Source: Mucilaginibacter gotjawali (GTDB taxonomy: Bacteria; Bacteroidota; Bacteroidia; Sphingobacteriales; Sphingobacteriaceae). Taken from it: a stretch of DNA of 64,000 nucleotides. Under the pieces are notes generated by a model that worked only from the letters and a program-made list of their open reading frames with translations, searched no databases and had not been told where the DNA came from. Position numbers and translations under genes: made by a program. Below are positions 35,838-43,653 of this stretch, piece after piece (position 1 is the first letter of the stretch; each line of letters begins with the position of its first letter). Where the stretch lies: positions 3,472,001-3,536,000 of the forward strand of contig NZ_AP017313.1 in NCBI RefSeq assembly GCF_002355435.1. Reading direction: 5' to 3'.

Positions 35838-36159
35838 GGCCTCACCCAACCCTCTCCAAAGGAGAGGGCTAAAAAAAGCGAAGTTGAATGAGGCTGTCTC
35901 AAAAGTCTCTTCATGTAAAAGGTAACCAAATTATATTTTGAAACGATAGATCTTCGTGACCATAGTGTATCCTCTTAGTGCCCATTGTGGTAAAAAACCA
36001 CTAAGGGCACAAAGAATGCACTAAGAATGCACTAAGAACAGTAAATCCAAATTTTATTTCGTTTTGCTTTTCAGTTTATAGACTTTTGGTACAGCCTCTT
36101 ATTCACGAGGTTGATTTTTTCATTGGGGTTCATGAATGCTTTGCATTTTAGGGGAGGCG
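35838..36159. repeat. CTCACC element interrupted by a second palindromic element
   Basis: The left part GGCCTCACCCAACCCTCTCC...AGCGAAGTT (35838-35885) and right part TATTCACGAGG...TTTTAGGGGAGGC (about 36100-36158) together reproduce, in reverse, the 132-bp copy at 30551-30682. Between them sits the 209-bp element 35890-36098. This is a clear insertion of one repeat into another. It occupies nearly all of the spacer between rsmD and deoR. Confidence 0.7.
35890..36098. mobile_element. MITE-like element with GAGGCTGTCTCAAAAGTC ends
   Basis: Terminal inverted repeats of 18 bp (35890-35907 and 36081-36098, two mismatches: CT versus AC) enclose 173 bp without coding capacity. The core contains a CACTAAG-type inverted stutter. 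The ends resemble those of transposase-bearing insertion sequences seen in this phylum, so it may be mobilised in trans. No clear target-site duplication was found. Confidence 0.65.
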
Positions 36160-36199
36160 TACGAGGGCTTAAAAAAAATAACGCAAACCTCACCGAAAT

Positions 36200-36952
36200 T
36201 CACTTTTTCGTGCTAAGCATAAACACACCACGTTTCTCTATCCCCACAAGTTTATCTTTATCCGCATTTGTAATTAACGCATTTACAAGGCTCACATCAG
36301 CAAACCTTAAATATGATTCCCTGCCAATTTTACTGGCATCGCACAACAAATAAGTATAAGCACAGCTATTTGCAAAGGCTGTAGTGATGCTTGCCTCGTT
36401 CTCGCTGCCGGCAAAAAGTCCGTTTTCGGAGATGCCATCAACCCCTAAAAACGCTTTTGAAGCCCGGTATTTTGAGATATGTTCAATAGCCATGCTGCCA
36501 TGCACCGCCTGCCTGTCTTTATCAAATTCGCCGCCAATAATATTCAGGGATACCGCACAATTTTGCAATTCGCAGATCACCGGCAGCGAATTGGTGATCA
36601 CTTTGATCTTTTTATTTTTGATGAACTGGCATAACCTGAAAACGGTGCTGCCACAATCCATAAAAATGACATCGCCATCGTTTATCTGACTGGCGGCAAC
36701 GCGGCATATTTCATCTTTTGCGGCCGCATTCCGGGCTGCTTTATTCGCAAAATCATGTGGCTTTTCAAACGGGTTTACCTTTGTGGCGCCGCCGTGGGTA
36801 CGGTAAAGCAAGCCGTCGGCCGCCAGGTGGTTTAAATCGCGGCGGATGGTGATCTCCGAAATCTGCAGCTCATCCGCCAGTTGCTTTACATCAACCTGGT
36901 CATCTTTATCCAGTTGAGCGAGTATTTTTTGCTTTCTTTTTGGAAAGTTCAT
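36200..36952 (-). CDS. DeoR/GlpR family transcriptional regulator
   Basis: A 250-residue DeoR-type regulator. The winged helix at residues 1-57 includes LADELQISEITIRRDLNHL and the linker YRTHGGA. The sugar-phosphate-sensing domain follows, with DVIFMDCGSTVFRLC near 90 and FLGVDGIS near 165. The start was set at the ATG at 36952 (MNFPKRKQKIL), since the longer frame to 36991 would translate the operator. Four 10-bp repeats lie in the 58-base divergent gap to the NUDIX gene, so it probably controls itself and that gene. The ligand is likely a phosphorylated sugar, not identified. Confidence 0.91.
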   Translation of the reverse strand: MNFPKRKQKILAQLDKDDQVDVKQLADELQISEITIRRDLNHLAADGLLYRTHGGATKVNPFEKPHDFANKAARNAAAKDEICRVAASQINDGDVIFMDCGSTVFRLCQFIKNKKIKVITNSLPVICELQNCAVSLNIIGGEFDKDRQAVHGSMAIEHISKYRASKAFLGVDGISENGLFAGSENEASITTAFANSCAYTYLLCDASKIGRESYLRFADVSLVNALITNADKDKLVGIEKRGVFMLSTKK

Positions 36953-36970
36953 TTTATTCCCTTTATTTTG

Positions 36971-37010
36971 TTCAAAAATAATCAATAACAATCAAATACG
37001 ATCAAAATAA
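36971..37010. promoter_or_regulatory. Four helically phased 10-bp operator repeats
   Basis: Blocks TTCAAAAATA, ATCAATAACA, ATCAAATACG and ATCAAAATAA follow one another without a gap, each carrying (A/T)TCAA at the same phase. The array fills the space right up to the ATG at 37011. Ten-base spacing places all four on one face of the helix, as expected for a multimeric DeoR repressor. Binding is inferred. Confidence 0.65.
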
Positions 37011-37589
37011 ATGCAAAAAATTGAAATATTAAATACCGAGATCCTTTCGGATAACTGGTACACTTTAAAAAAAGTAACGTTTGAAGCCACCTTAAAGGAT
37101 GGCAGCACCCAGCTGCAAAACCGCGAGGCTTATGACCGGGGCAATGGCGCTACCATCCTGCTTTACAATAAACAATATCAATCAGTTATCCTTACCCGGC
37201 AATTCAGGCTGCCAACCTATATCAATGGCAACAAAAGCGGGATGCTGATTGAATGTTGCGCGGGATTACTGGATAGAGACAATCCCGAAGATTGCATCAG
37301 GCGGGAAACTGAAGAAGAAACAGGTTATCAAATAACCGACGTAAAAAAAGTATTTGAAGCCTATATGTCGCCGGGTTCAGTTACCGAGATCCTGTATTTT
37401 TTTGTTGCTGAATATGATAAAGAGATGAAAGTAAGTGATGGCGGAGGCGCCCACGATGAGGATGAAAACATTGAAGTGCTTGAACTGCCCTTTGCTAAAG
37501 CTTATGAAATGATTAGCACCGGGGAGATCAGGGATGGAAAAACAATTATGCTTTTACAATATATGAAAATAAATAAATTAATACTTTAA
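37011..37589 (+). CDS. nudK: NUDIX hydrolase of the GDP-mannose pyrophosphatase (NudK) type
   Basis: A 192-residue NUDIX enzyme. The NUDIX box covers [22 protein letters not shown] (residues 86-107, cited by its ends: Gly86, Glu101-Glu105). The NudK features [14 protein letters not shown] and [14 protein letters not shown] are present. It probably hydrolyses GDP-mannose or ADP-ribose to sugar phosphate and nucleotide. It is divergent from a DeoR regulator over a four-repeat operator that reaches its ATG, so repression by that regulator is likely. Confidence 0.87.
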   Translation: MQKIEILNTEILSDNWYTLKKVTFEATLKDGSTQLQNREAYDRGNGATILLYNKQYQSVILTRQFRLPTYINGNKSGMLIECCAGLLDRDNPEDCIRRETEEETGYQITDVKKVFEAYMSPGSVTEILYFFVAEYDKEMKVSDGGGAHDEDENIEVLELPFAKAYEMISTGEIRDGKTIMLLQYMKINKLIL

Positions 37590-37680
37590 CACTCTGTATT
37601 TGATAAGCTATTACTTTAATTTTTTTGGGAATTAACAACAAAATTACACTACTCGTCAGCAGGATATATATTTAATTATA

Positions 37681-37688
37681 TATTTTTG
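37681..37688 (+). promoter_or_regulatory. Predicted -7 box of the GT-C-like gene
   Basis: TATTTTTG fits TAnnTTTG and ends 19 bases before the TTG at 37708. It supports that start because a promoter here leaves no room for an upstream one. Confidence 0.4.
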
Positions 37689-37707
37689 TGTAATTAAACA
37701 ACCGCAA

Positions 37708-39369
37708 TTGATCACTTCTAATACCCCTGCTTCCTTGAAGCTTAAAGAAAACAAAAAGTACCTTATTGCTTTCTTTTTAATGCTGATCGCTGCTTTTATC
37801 CAATGTTATAAAACCATTCACGATCTGCATTGGGCCAATGAGCCTGATTTCGACCGCGATATTGCTTACATCCGGAGCACCCTTGACGGCCATTATGGCC
37901 AGGACCCCAATATGACCGGGCAATACATGTGGTATAACCCCATGCTTTTTTTGCTGGAGACCCTGGTGGTAAAAGTCACCGGGCTTCCTATAAATATTGT
38001 GGTGGCACGAGCCGGGGCTTTTATAAATATCATAAGCCCTATTGCATTTTTCTTTATGGTGGTGAAACTATTCGACTACAAAGTTGCCCTGCCTGCACTG
38101 CTCTGCTTTTTCTTTTTAGTGAATGGGAATTTACCCTGCTGGGGAGGCGCAACCTATTCACCATGGCTTCTTTCTGATACGTTTTCCCAATTCACCTTTT
38201 ACATCACGCTCTATTTCGCTTATAGGGCATTTACTACGCAGCAACTTTTTTGGTTTATTATATTCGGGGCATCTTTGGGCATTACTTTTTTGGGGCACTC
38301 CGCCCCCGTTTTCATTATTATCCTGATCATGATATGTATCCAGGGCAGGAAAGTAGTGGAATCATTCTGGACAAAAGACTATTCCGCTGTGGGAAGGTAT
38401 TTTCTGCAGGGATTATATGCCGTAGTGCCATTTATCATTTTTGCGTTCCCGTTCCTGTACTACGTATACGGCAAATACCATTTGCACTTCATTAACCACC
38501 AAATTTTGGAGTGCGCGCCGGGGATTTTTGCCCGCCGGTATACATTAGACCTGCTTAAACAAAATGTCACCTTTTCCCTTATTATTTCTGTTACCGGAAT
38601 GGTTTGGTTTTATAAGAAATTTAACCAGCCACTACTCAAAAAGATGGTATGGCACTGGTTTTTTATCTGTTTAGGGATGTATATTTATGAATCAGCCGTG
38701 CCTACGCTTGATCACATGCTGCATATTACTTTGCCTGATACTATCCCGGCGTTCCACTATTTCTTTTACCTGAAGGCGCTGCAATCCATCTTTTTTGGAT
38801 TTGGCTTTATTTTCCTGTTAACCTGGTTAGTGGGGCGTTTAAAAGGATTGAAAGAAGGGAATCCAAAACTGAAGCTGTCAGACACCCTGGTCGTCGTGTG
38901 CGTGTTGCTTTACGCTTTGGTGTATTATCCGGTTTATTCCGCCAGGTATGATTTTACGGAATTGAGGGCACAGGCAGTTGAGAAAGCAAAACAATCAGAC
39001 AAAATAGCAGTGTATGATTTTATATCGAAAAACATCCCGCTTGATCACGTTTTACTTTGCGAACACGGCCTTTCGCTTTTTCCGGTAATGCCTACGGCGA
39101 TAAAAATGGTCTCCATAGAAACCTTTTTCTCAAACCCTTATGTAAGTTACGAAGAGCGGGAAAACGACAGGGATACGATGCTTGTCCGCTTAACTTCAGC
39201 AAAACCCGCAACAGATCCGAAATTATTTACGAAGTATAATGTAAGTAATGTGCTATTGGCTGACAGCGATTTTGTAAGATATAAACAACCTGTTTTTGCC
39301 ACCAGTAAGGTGATCTACAAAAATAGTTCTTACGCTATTTTATCGTTTGCGACAAATAAGAAATATTAA
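37708..39369 (+). CDS. Multi-pass membrane protein, candidate GT-C glycosyltransferase
   Basis: A 553-residue protein with about ten membrane helices (first at residues 18-36) and a soluble C-terminal part from about 420. The first external loop, ANEPDFDRDIAYIRS (residues 43-57), contains the acidic DxD-like pattern that GT-C enzymes place there to bind polyprenyl-phosphate sugars. No ATG precedes the first helix, so the TTG at 37708 was taken. It converges on the DprE1/DprE2 operon, with a palindrome between them, which makes a lipid-linked pentose a reasonable donor by inference. It could instead be a general polytopic protein of unknown role. Confidence 0.65.
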   Translation: MITSNTPASLKLKENKKYLIAFFLMLIAAFIQCYKTIHDLHWANEPDFDRDIAYIRSTLDGHYGQDPNMTGQYMWYNPMLFLLETLVVKVTGLPINIVVARAGAFINIISPIAFFFMVVKLFDYKVALPALLCFFFLVNGNLPCWGGATYSPWLLSDTFSQFTFYITLYFAYRAFTTQQLFWFIIFGASLGITFLGHSAPVFIIILIMICIQGRKVVESFWTKDYSAVGRYFLQGLYAVVPFIIFAFPFLYYVYGKYHLHFINHQILECAPGIFARRYTLDLLKQNVTFSLIISVTGMVWFYKKFNQPLLKKMVWHWFFICLGMYIYESAVPTLDHMLHITLPDTIPAFHYFFYLKALQSIFFGFGFIFLLTWLVGRLKGLKEGNPKLKLSDTLVVVCVLLYALVYYPVYSARYDFTELRAQAVEKAKQSDKIAVYDFISKNIPLDHVLLCEHGLSLFPVMPTAIKMVSIETFFSNPYVSYEERENDRDTMLVRLTSAKPATDPKLFTKYNVSNVLLADSDFVRYKQPVFATSKVIYKNSSYAILSFATNKKY

Positions 39370-39380
39370 AATTGGACCGT

Positions 39381-39407
39381 CGTAGACGCGATGCATCGCG
39401 TCTCTAC
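39381..39407. repeat. Dispersed GAGACGCG palindrome, copy 3
   Basis: GTAGACGCGATGCATCGCGT with TCTAC following; same family as at 951. It lies between convergent stops and could serve both as a terminator hairpin. Confidence 0.65.
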
Positions 39408-39432
39408 CAGCATCCTGGTTTCTCAACAGTTT

Positions 39433-40026
39433 TTACTGCCTGAACGGCTTATAGAAAGATTTCCCAGCCAGTGCCAGCATCGGTATATCACCTTTGGTAT
39501 CACCAAAGGCATAAATTACATCGTATTGAGCAACATCGAATACTAAACTGATCCTGGCAACTTTTTCACCTCCGTTACAATTGGCGCCCTTTAATTTTCC
39601 GGTGATCTTATTGTCGACGATCTCGAGCTGGCTTCCAATTAATTGAACCCCAATTTCATCAGCCCAGGCTTTTATCCAATTCTCAGCAGAGGCGGACACT
39701 ATCACCACCTCGAAGCCCGAATACTTTAATTTCTGGATCTCAGCAGCTGCTCCCGGGCGGACAACGGACGGTAAGCTACCGGTTGCAAAATCATCGCAGA
39801 TTTTCTGGAATTTGGAAAACTCCATCCCTTTAAAAAAATATTCAAGAATTTTTTCTTTAGCATATTGGTTGGTGATTAGTTTTATTTTAAATCCGATTAA
39901 ATAAGGCAGATTAAGCAAAAGCCCGGTATAAAATTTTGTTTTGCCTTTATGATGCTTTATGACTTCAAAAAGGGTATCCCTGGTAGTTATAGTACCATCA
40001 AAATCAAAAAACGCAATCTTCCTCAC
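39433..40026 (-). CDS. HAD-IB family phosphatase
   Basis: A 197-residue HAD hydrolase of the phosphoserine-phosphatase-like group. Motif I FFDFDGTITTRDT carries the nucleophile Asp8, motif II is VIVSASAENW near residue 107, and motif IV is FGDTKGDIPML near 178. It is the last gene of the four-gene operon and overlaps the DprE2 gene by four bases. In that pathway the phosphoribosyl-lipid must lose its 5-phosphate before oxidation, and this is the obvious candidate. This assignment is inference from position; the mycobacterial candidate for that step is from a different family. Confidence 0.87.
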   Translation of the reverse strand: MRKIAFFDFDGTITTRDTLFEVIKHHKGKTKFYTGLLLNLPYLIGFKIKLITNQYAKEKILEYFFKGMEFSKFQKICDDFATGSLPSVVRPGAAAEIQKLKYSGFEVVIVSASAENWIKAWADEIGVQLIGSQLEIVDNKITGKLKGANCNGGEKVARISLVFDVAQYDVIYAFGDTKGDIPMLALAGKSFYKPFRQ

Positions 40027-40754
40027 AGTTTCATCTTTTTAAATTGAAATTCGGGGATATTTTTGATAATGAGCATAATATACCGCCAGAACCATTTGAT
40101 GTAAACCACATTTTTCCTTTTTTCAAAACTCTTAAAAACGCTCTCAGCAACCTGGTTTGGTGTTGAAGTGAGCAGTGCCGGGAGCTTCATATTTTCAGTC
40201 ATCCGCGTATAAACAAAACCTGGCTTAACCGTCATCACATGCACATTATCATCATAACATCTATTACGCAAGGCAGATAAATAGGCGTTAAAAGCCGCTT
40301 TTGAGCTACCGTAGATCATTTTACTTGCCCTGCCACGGTCGCCTGCTACTGAACTGACACCGATGATAGTTCCGTTTTTCCGCTTTATATAAAATTTAGC
40401 TGCAATATTCAATACGGATACAGCCCCGGTATAGTTGGTGTCGATCATCCGCTGGGTAAGGTTCCAGTTCTCAAATGCAACATCTTCCTCATCCATAATA
40501 CCAAATATAGAAATAGTAATATCGGGTTTGGGGTTTAAATTTTCAAAGAACAGTGAATGCGTATGGTATTGCAGCGCGTCGAAAGCGTGTATGGTGCAAT
40601 CTACGCCAAACCTGATCTTTATGTCAGACTGTACAGCTTCCAATTGAGCAGGTCTCCTGGCGGCCAGTTGTATATTATATTTTTCGGCAGCGAATTTTTT
40701 TGCTATCGCGATGCCGATGTCAGAAGTAGCGCCCAGGATCAAAACAGTTTCCAT
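40023..40754 (-). CDS. dprE2: SDR oxidoreductase, DprE2-like keto-reductase
   Basis: A 243-residue short-chain reductase. The NAD(P) motif is LILGATSDIGIAIAKKFA (residues 5-22), the catalytic set ISIFG.., SSVAGDRGR (Ser near 135) and YGSSKAAFNAYLSALR (Tyr near 148). The SVAGDRGR wording and the C-terminal region match DprE2, which reduces decaprenylphosphoryl-2-keto-erythro-pentofuranose to the arabinose form. It starts seven bases after the DprE1 gene and overlaps the HAD gene by four bases. Confidence 0.88.
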   Translation of the reverse strand: METVLILGATSDIGIAIAKKFAAEKYNIQLAARRPAQLEAVQSDIKIRFGVDCTIHAFDALQYHTHSLFFENLNPKPDITISIFGIMDEEDVAFENWNLTQRMIDTNYTGAVSVLNIAAKFYIKRKNGTIIGVSSVAGDRGRASKMIYGSSKAAFNAYLSALRNRCYDDNVHVMTVKPGFVYTRMTENMKLPALLTSTPNQVAESVFKSFEKRKNVVYIKWFWRYIMLIIKNIPEFQFKKMKL

Positions 40755-40761
40755 GTTATTT

Positions 40762-42099
40762 TTAGTTACCGGCAGTTAATAATAAACGATCAGACTGCGC
40801 AGACCTGATCTTTCCGTCAGGGTTATATTTTTTGATGATTTTTTTAAATTTTTCTAATTCCGGGTAACCGGCAACCAGCATTCCGGGTTTCATCCGGGCA
40901 TCTTTTGACATATACAGCCGACCATGGTATTTTAAAACCAATTCGTCCAGTTCGTCCAAAAAGCTTAATAAACCCTTCCGTACCGGAAAATCCAGCGCCA
41001 GTGTATAACCTTCCTTCGGAAATGATATCATGCTTTCCTGTTTCCCGAAAACCTTTAATACCGCCAGGAACGAGCCAAGGCCCTCATCCGAGATCCGGTG
41101 CAATATCTCTATCAAACCTTCTTTAGCAGTTAAAGGCAAAACAAACTGGTATTGTACAAACCCGCTTGTGCCATACATCCGGTTCCAATGCAAAACAGCA
41201 TCCAACGGGTAAAAGAAGGGTTCGTATGACACTACGTTATTAATCTCCTTTTTAAAGTTCTTGCTGTAATATAAAAAATTAAAAGCCTTAACGGTAAAGG
41301 AATTTAAAAACCAGGACGGCAGATTAAAGGGGAAAACGATCTGCTTGTTTTTGGGAAGCTTTAATGGATCTTTTCTGTCATTTTCCGGGATCTCCGCCAG
41401 TGTAGCATGTTCGCCCAGCATTAAAATACTGCGCCCAAAGTGTTTCCCCTTTTTAAGGCAATCTATCCAGGCAACAGAGTAGGTATAATCTTTGTATTCA
41501 TCAAAAAGCGCTATCAGTTCCTGCAGGTTCGCCGCCTTTATTTGTTTTTGGCGGATCAGGGAAGTTTCGATTTTCTTCAATTTAAATTTAACCCTGGTTA
41601 TCACCCCGGTAAGGCCCATACCGCCAAACGTAGCCTCAAAAAGATCAGGATAATTTTCAGGAGAACAGGTAACCATTTCGCCTGAAGCAAGAAGGAGATC
41701 GAAATCGGTTACATGGTTGGATATCGAACCATCTACGTGATGGTTTTTCCCGTGTACGTCGCTACCCAGCGCCCCACCCATAGTTATAAATTTAGTGCCG
41801 GGGGTTACCGGCAAAAACCATCCGGCAGGAACAATAACAGTAAGCACCTGATCGAGGGTTATACCGCTCTGGCATTCAAAAATACCCTCTTGGGTATCAA
41901 AGGAAAGGATCTTATCATATTTAAGTGTCGAAATAGTTCGTTCCCCCAAAGAGGCATCACCATAACAGCGCCCGTTTCCTCTTGGAATAAATGGCTGTTC
42001 TTCCTTGATCAAGACATCCAGCTGTTCATTAAAAACAAAGCTTTCTTCGTTGCTCTCAATAACCGGGTAATTACCCCAATTTCCTATATTCTTTTTCAT
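40762..42099 (-). CDS. dprE1: FAD-dependent oxidoreductase, DprE1-like epimerase subunit
   Basis: A 445-residue flavoprotein of the vanillyl-alcohol oxidase fold. It carries the DprE1 hallmarks RGNGRCYGDASL near residue 40, GGALGSDVHGKNHHVDGS near 107, and YPLDAVLHWNRMYGTSGFVQ near 300. DprE1 oxidises the 2-hydroxyl of polyprenylphosphoryl-ribose. The position aligned with the cysteine hit by benzothiazinone drugs in mycobacteria is Ala368 (TLALDFP). The ATG overlaps the end of the upstream UbiA gene by four bases, so all four genes look translationally linked. Confidence 0.91.
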   Translation of the reverse strand: MKKNIGNWGNYPVIESNEESFVFNEQLDVLIKEEQPFIPRGNGRCYGDASLGERTISTLKYDKILSFDTQEGIFECQSGITLDQVLTVIVPAGWFLPVTPGTKFITMGGALGSDVHGKNHHVDGSISNHVTDFDLLLASGEMVTCSPENYPDLFEATFGGMGLTGVITRVKFKLKKIETSLIRQKQIKAANLQELIALFDEYKDYTYSVAWIDCLKKGKHFGRSILMLGEHATLAEIPENDRKDPLKLPKNKQIVFPFNLPSWFLNSFTVKAFNFLYYSKNFKKEINNVVSYEPFFYPLDAVLHWNRMYGTSGFVQYQFVLPLTAKEGLIEILHRISDEGLGSFLAVLKVFGKQESMISFPKEGYTLALDFPVRKGLLSFLDELDELVLKYHGRLYMSKDARMKPGMLVAGYPELEKFKKIIKKYNPDGKIRSAQSDRLLLTAGN

Positions 42100-42992
42100 T
42101 TATTAAAAATTGGGGTGTGTGGCAGATATAAAATGGTAAAAAAACAGGCAATCCATAAAACAATAGTTATTTGTATAAAACGGTCTTTATAAAGAATATC
42201 TGTTGGCGATCCGGAATCTTTCTTTACAAAAACCACCTGCAGGTAGCGCATTATCCCGGCTATTACAAATATACTGGTATAATATAACCTGTAAGTGCCC
42301 AGGCGCAAAATAGAATCGGGGGCAACGGTATAATTAATATAAGCGACAATAATTATAGCACTGAAAAGCCCCAGCATGGTATCCAAAAAACTAAGGTTAT
42401 AACCGCTCAGGGATTTACGCATCGACGCACCCGAACTGTCCTGCAACAACACATCGTCCCTGCGTTTGCCAATAGCCATAAACAGCGCTAACAGAAAAGT
42501 CATGATAATGAGCCATGAGGAAGTTTCTACATTTGCAATAACAGCCCCCCCTTTTACCCGTAATACAAAACCTAATGCGATGATCATCATATCCAGTATG
42601 GCTATGTTTTTAAGCCCGAAGCAGTAAGCCAGGTTAACTATATAATATGCCCCTAAAATAACCAGGAACCAACCATCGGGATTTGCCAGCCATGCTAAAA
42701 AAACACCCAGTAACACAAGCAAACCGCTGATAACTATGGCGGCCCTGGCGGATACTTTCCCCGAAGCCAGGGGGCGTTTTGATTTAACAGGGTGTTTCCG
42801 GTCATTTTCAATATCCCGGTAATCGTTAATAATGTATATACTGCTGGCCATACAGCAAAAGGCAAAAAAACCCGCCAACAATATTTCAATTTTCTGAAGC
42901 AAAAAAAAGTGCCCAGCAAAAAATGATGGGATAAACAGGAACATGTTTTTTGCCCAATCTTTGGGGCGCAATAGCTTTATATAATATTTCAT
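42096..42992 (-). CDS. UbiA-type polyprenyl-phosphate phosphoribosyltransferase
   Basis: A 298-residue, eight- to nine-helix UbiA-superfamily enzyme. The acidic motif NDYRDIENDRKHPVKSKRP (about residues 55-73) is the signature of decaprenyl-phosphate phosphoribosyltransferase (mycobacterial Rv3806c), which moves phosphoribose from PRPP to a polyprenyl phosphate. The second acidic region GKRRDDVL is near residue 175. It is the first gene of the operon. Its product would be the substrate for the HAD phosphatase and then DprE1/DprE2. The lipid here is probably undecaprenyl phosphate, by inference. Confidence 0.9.
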   Translation of the reverse strand: MKYYIKLLRPKDWAKNMFLFIPSFFAGHFFLLQKIEILLAGFFAFCCMASSIYIINDYRDIENDRKHPVKSKRPLASGKVSARAAIVISGLLVLLGVFLAWLANPDGWFLVILGAYYIVNLAYCFGLKNIAILDMMIIALGFVLRVKGGAVIANVETSSWLIIMTFLLALFMAIGKRRDDVLLQDSSGASMRKSLSGYNLSFLDTMLGLFSAIIIVAYINYTVAPDSILRLGTYRLYYTSIFVIAGIMRYLQVVFVKKDSGSPTDILYKDRFIQITIVLWIACFFTILYLPHTPIFNK

Positions 42993-43124
42993 CCGTTTAA
43001 CTAAGGCTAATACGATACCTATAACATAAGGTTACGATTACCGCCGTTTTGAGCAGTTAATTTATTATAAACAGGTATTTTGTGACCCTGATCGTTATTT
43101 ACAGGATATTTAAATAATGATTTA

Positions 43125-43132
43125 TAAATTTG
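43125..43132 (+). promoter_or_regulatory. Predicted -7 box of coaD
   Basis: TAAATTTG fits TAnnTTTG and ends 24 bases before the coaD ATG. No strong -33 element is visible. Confidence 0.4.
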
Positions 43133-43156
43133 TGTCCATATACTTAACCCCAGCTA

Positions 43157-43618
43157 ATGAAGATAGCGCTTTTTCCAGGCTCATTCGATCCGGTTACCAA
43201 GGCCCATGTTGATATTGTAAAAAGATCTGTAAGCCTTTTTGATAAGGTTTATATCGGTATTGGTGTTAACAGTACAAAAAAAGGGCTGCTTAGCATTGAA
43301 ACGAGAGAGCAAATGTTAAGGGCAGTTTTTCAAAACGACCCCAGGATCCATATCGTAGCCTATGAAGGCTTAACGGTCGCCTTTTGCAAAAGCATTGGCG
43401 CCGCTTATATGATCCGCGGCATCCGTACCGTATCCGACTTTGAATATGAAAAAGCCATTGCGCAAATGAACCACTCGCTGGAACCTGAAATTGAAAGCAT
43501 TTTTATTGTTAGCAAGCCGGGTTATTCGTCCATAAGTTCAAGCATCGTTCGCGAAATAATGCGTTACAATGGCGATGTAAGCCAGTTTATCCCGAAAGAA
43601 GCACTGGAGTATCTTTAA
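43157..43618 (+). CDS. coaD: Phosphopantetheine adenylyltransferase
   Basis: Transfers AMP to 4'-phosphopantetheine to form dephospho-CoA, the penultimate step of CoA synthesis. It has 153 residues. The nucleotidyl-transfer motif FPGSFDPVTKAHVDI is at residues 6-20 (TxGH variant KAHVD), MIRGIRTVSDFEYE is near 86, and the C-terminal YSSISSSIVREI carries the family (S/I)SS motif. Standard length, single gene, with a repeat palindrome after its stop. Confidence 0.96.
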   Translation: MKIALFPGSFDPVTKAHVDIVKRSVSLFDKVYIGIGVNSTKKGLLSIETREQMLRAVFQNDPRIHIVAYEGLTVAFCKSIGAAYMIRGIRTVSDFEYEKAIAQMNHSLEPEIESIFIVSKPGYSSISSSIVREIMRYNGDVSQFIPKEALEYL

Positions 43619-43624
43619 TATCGG

Positions 43625-43650
43625 GTAGAGACGCAATATTTTGCGTCTCT
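43625..43650. repeat. Dispersed GAGACGC palindrome, copy 4
   Basis: GTAGAGACGCAATATTTTGC followed by GTCTCT. It is a diverged copy in which the centre and one arm changed together (GCAATA/TTTTGC), keeping the stem. It lies between convergent coaD and NUDIX stops. Confidence 0.6.
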
Positions 43651-43653
43651 GCG

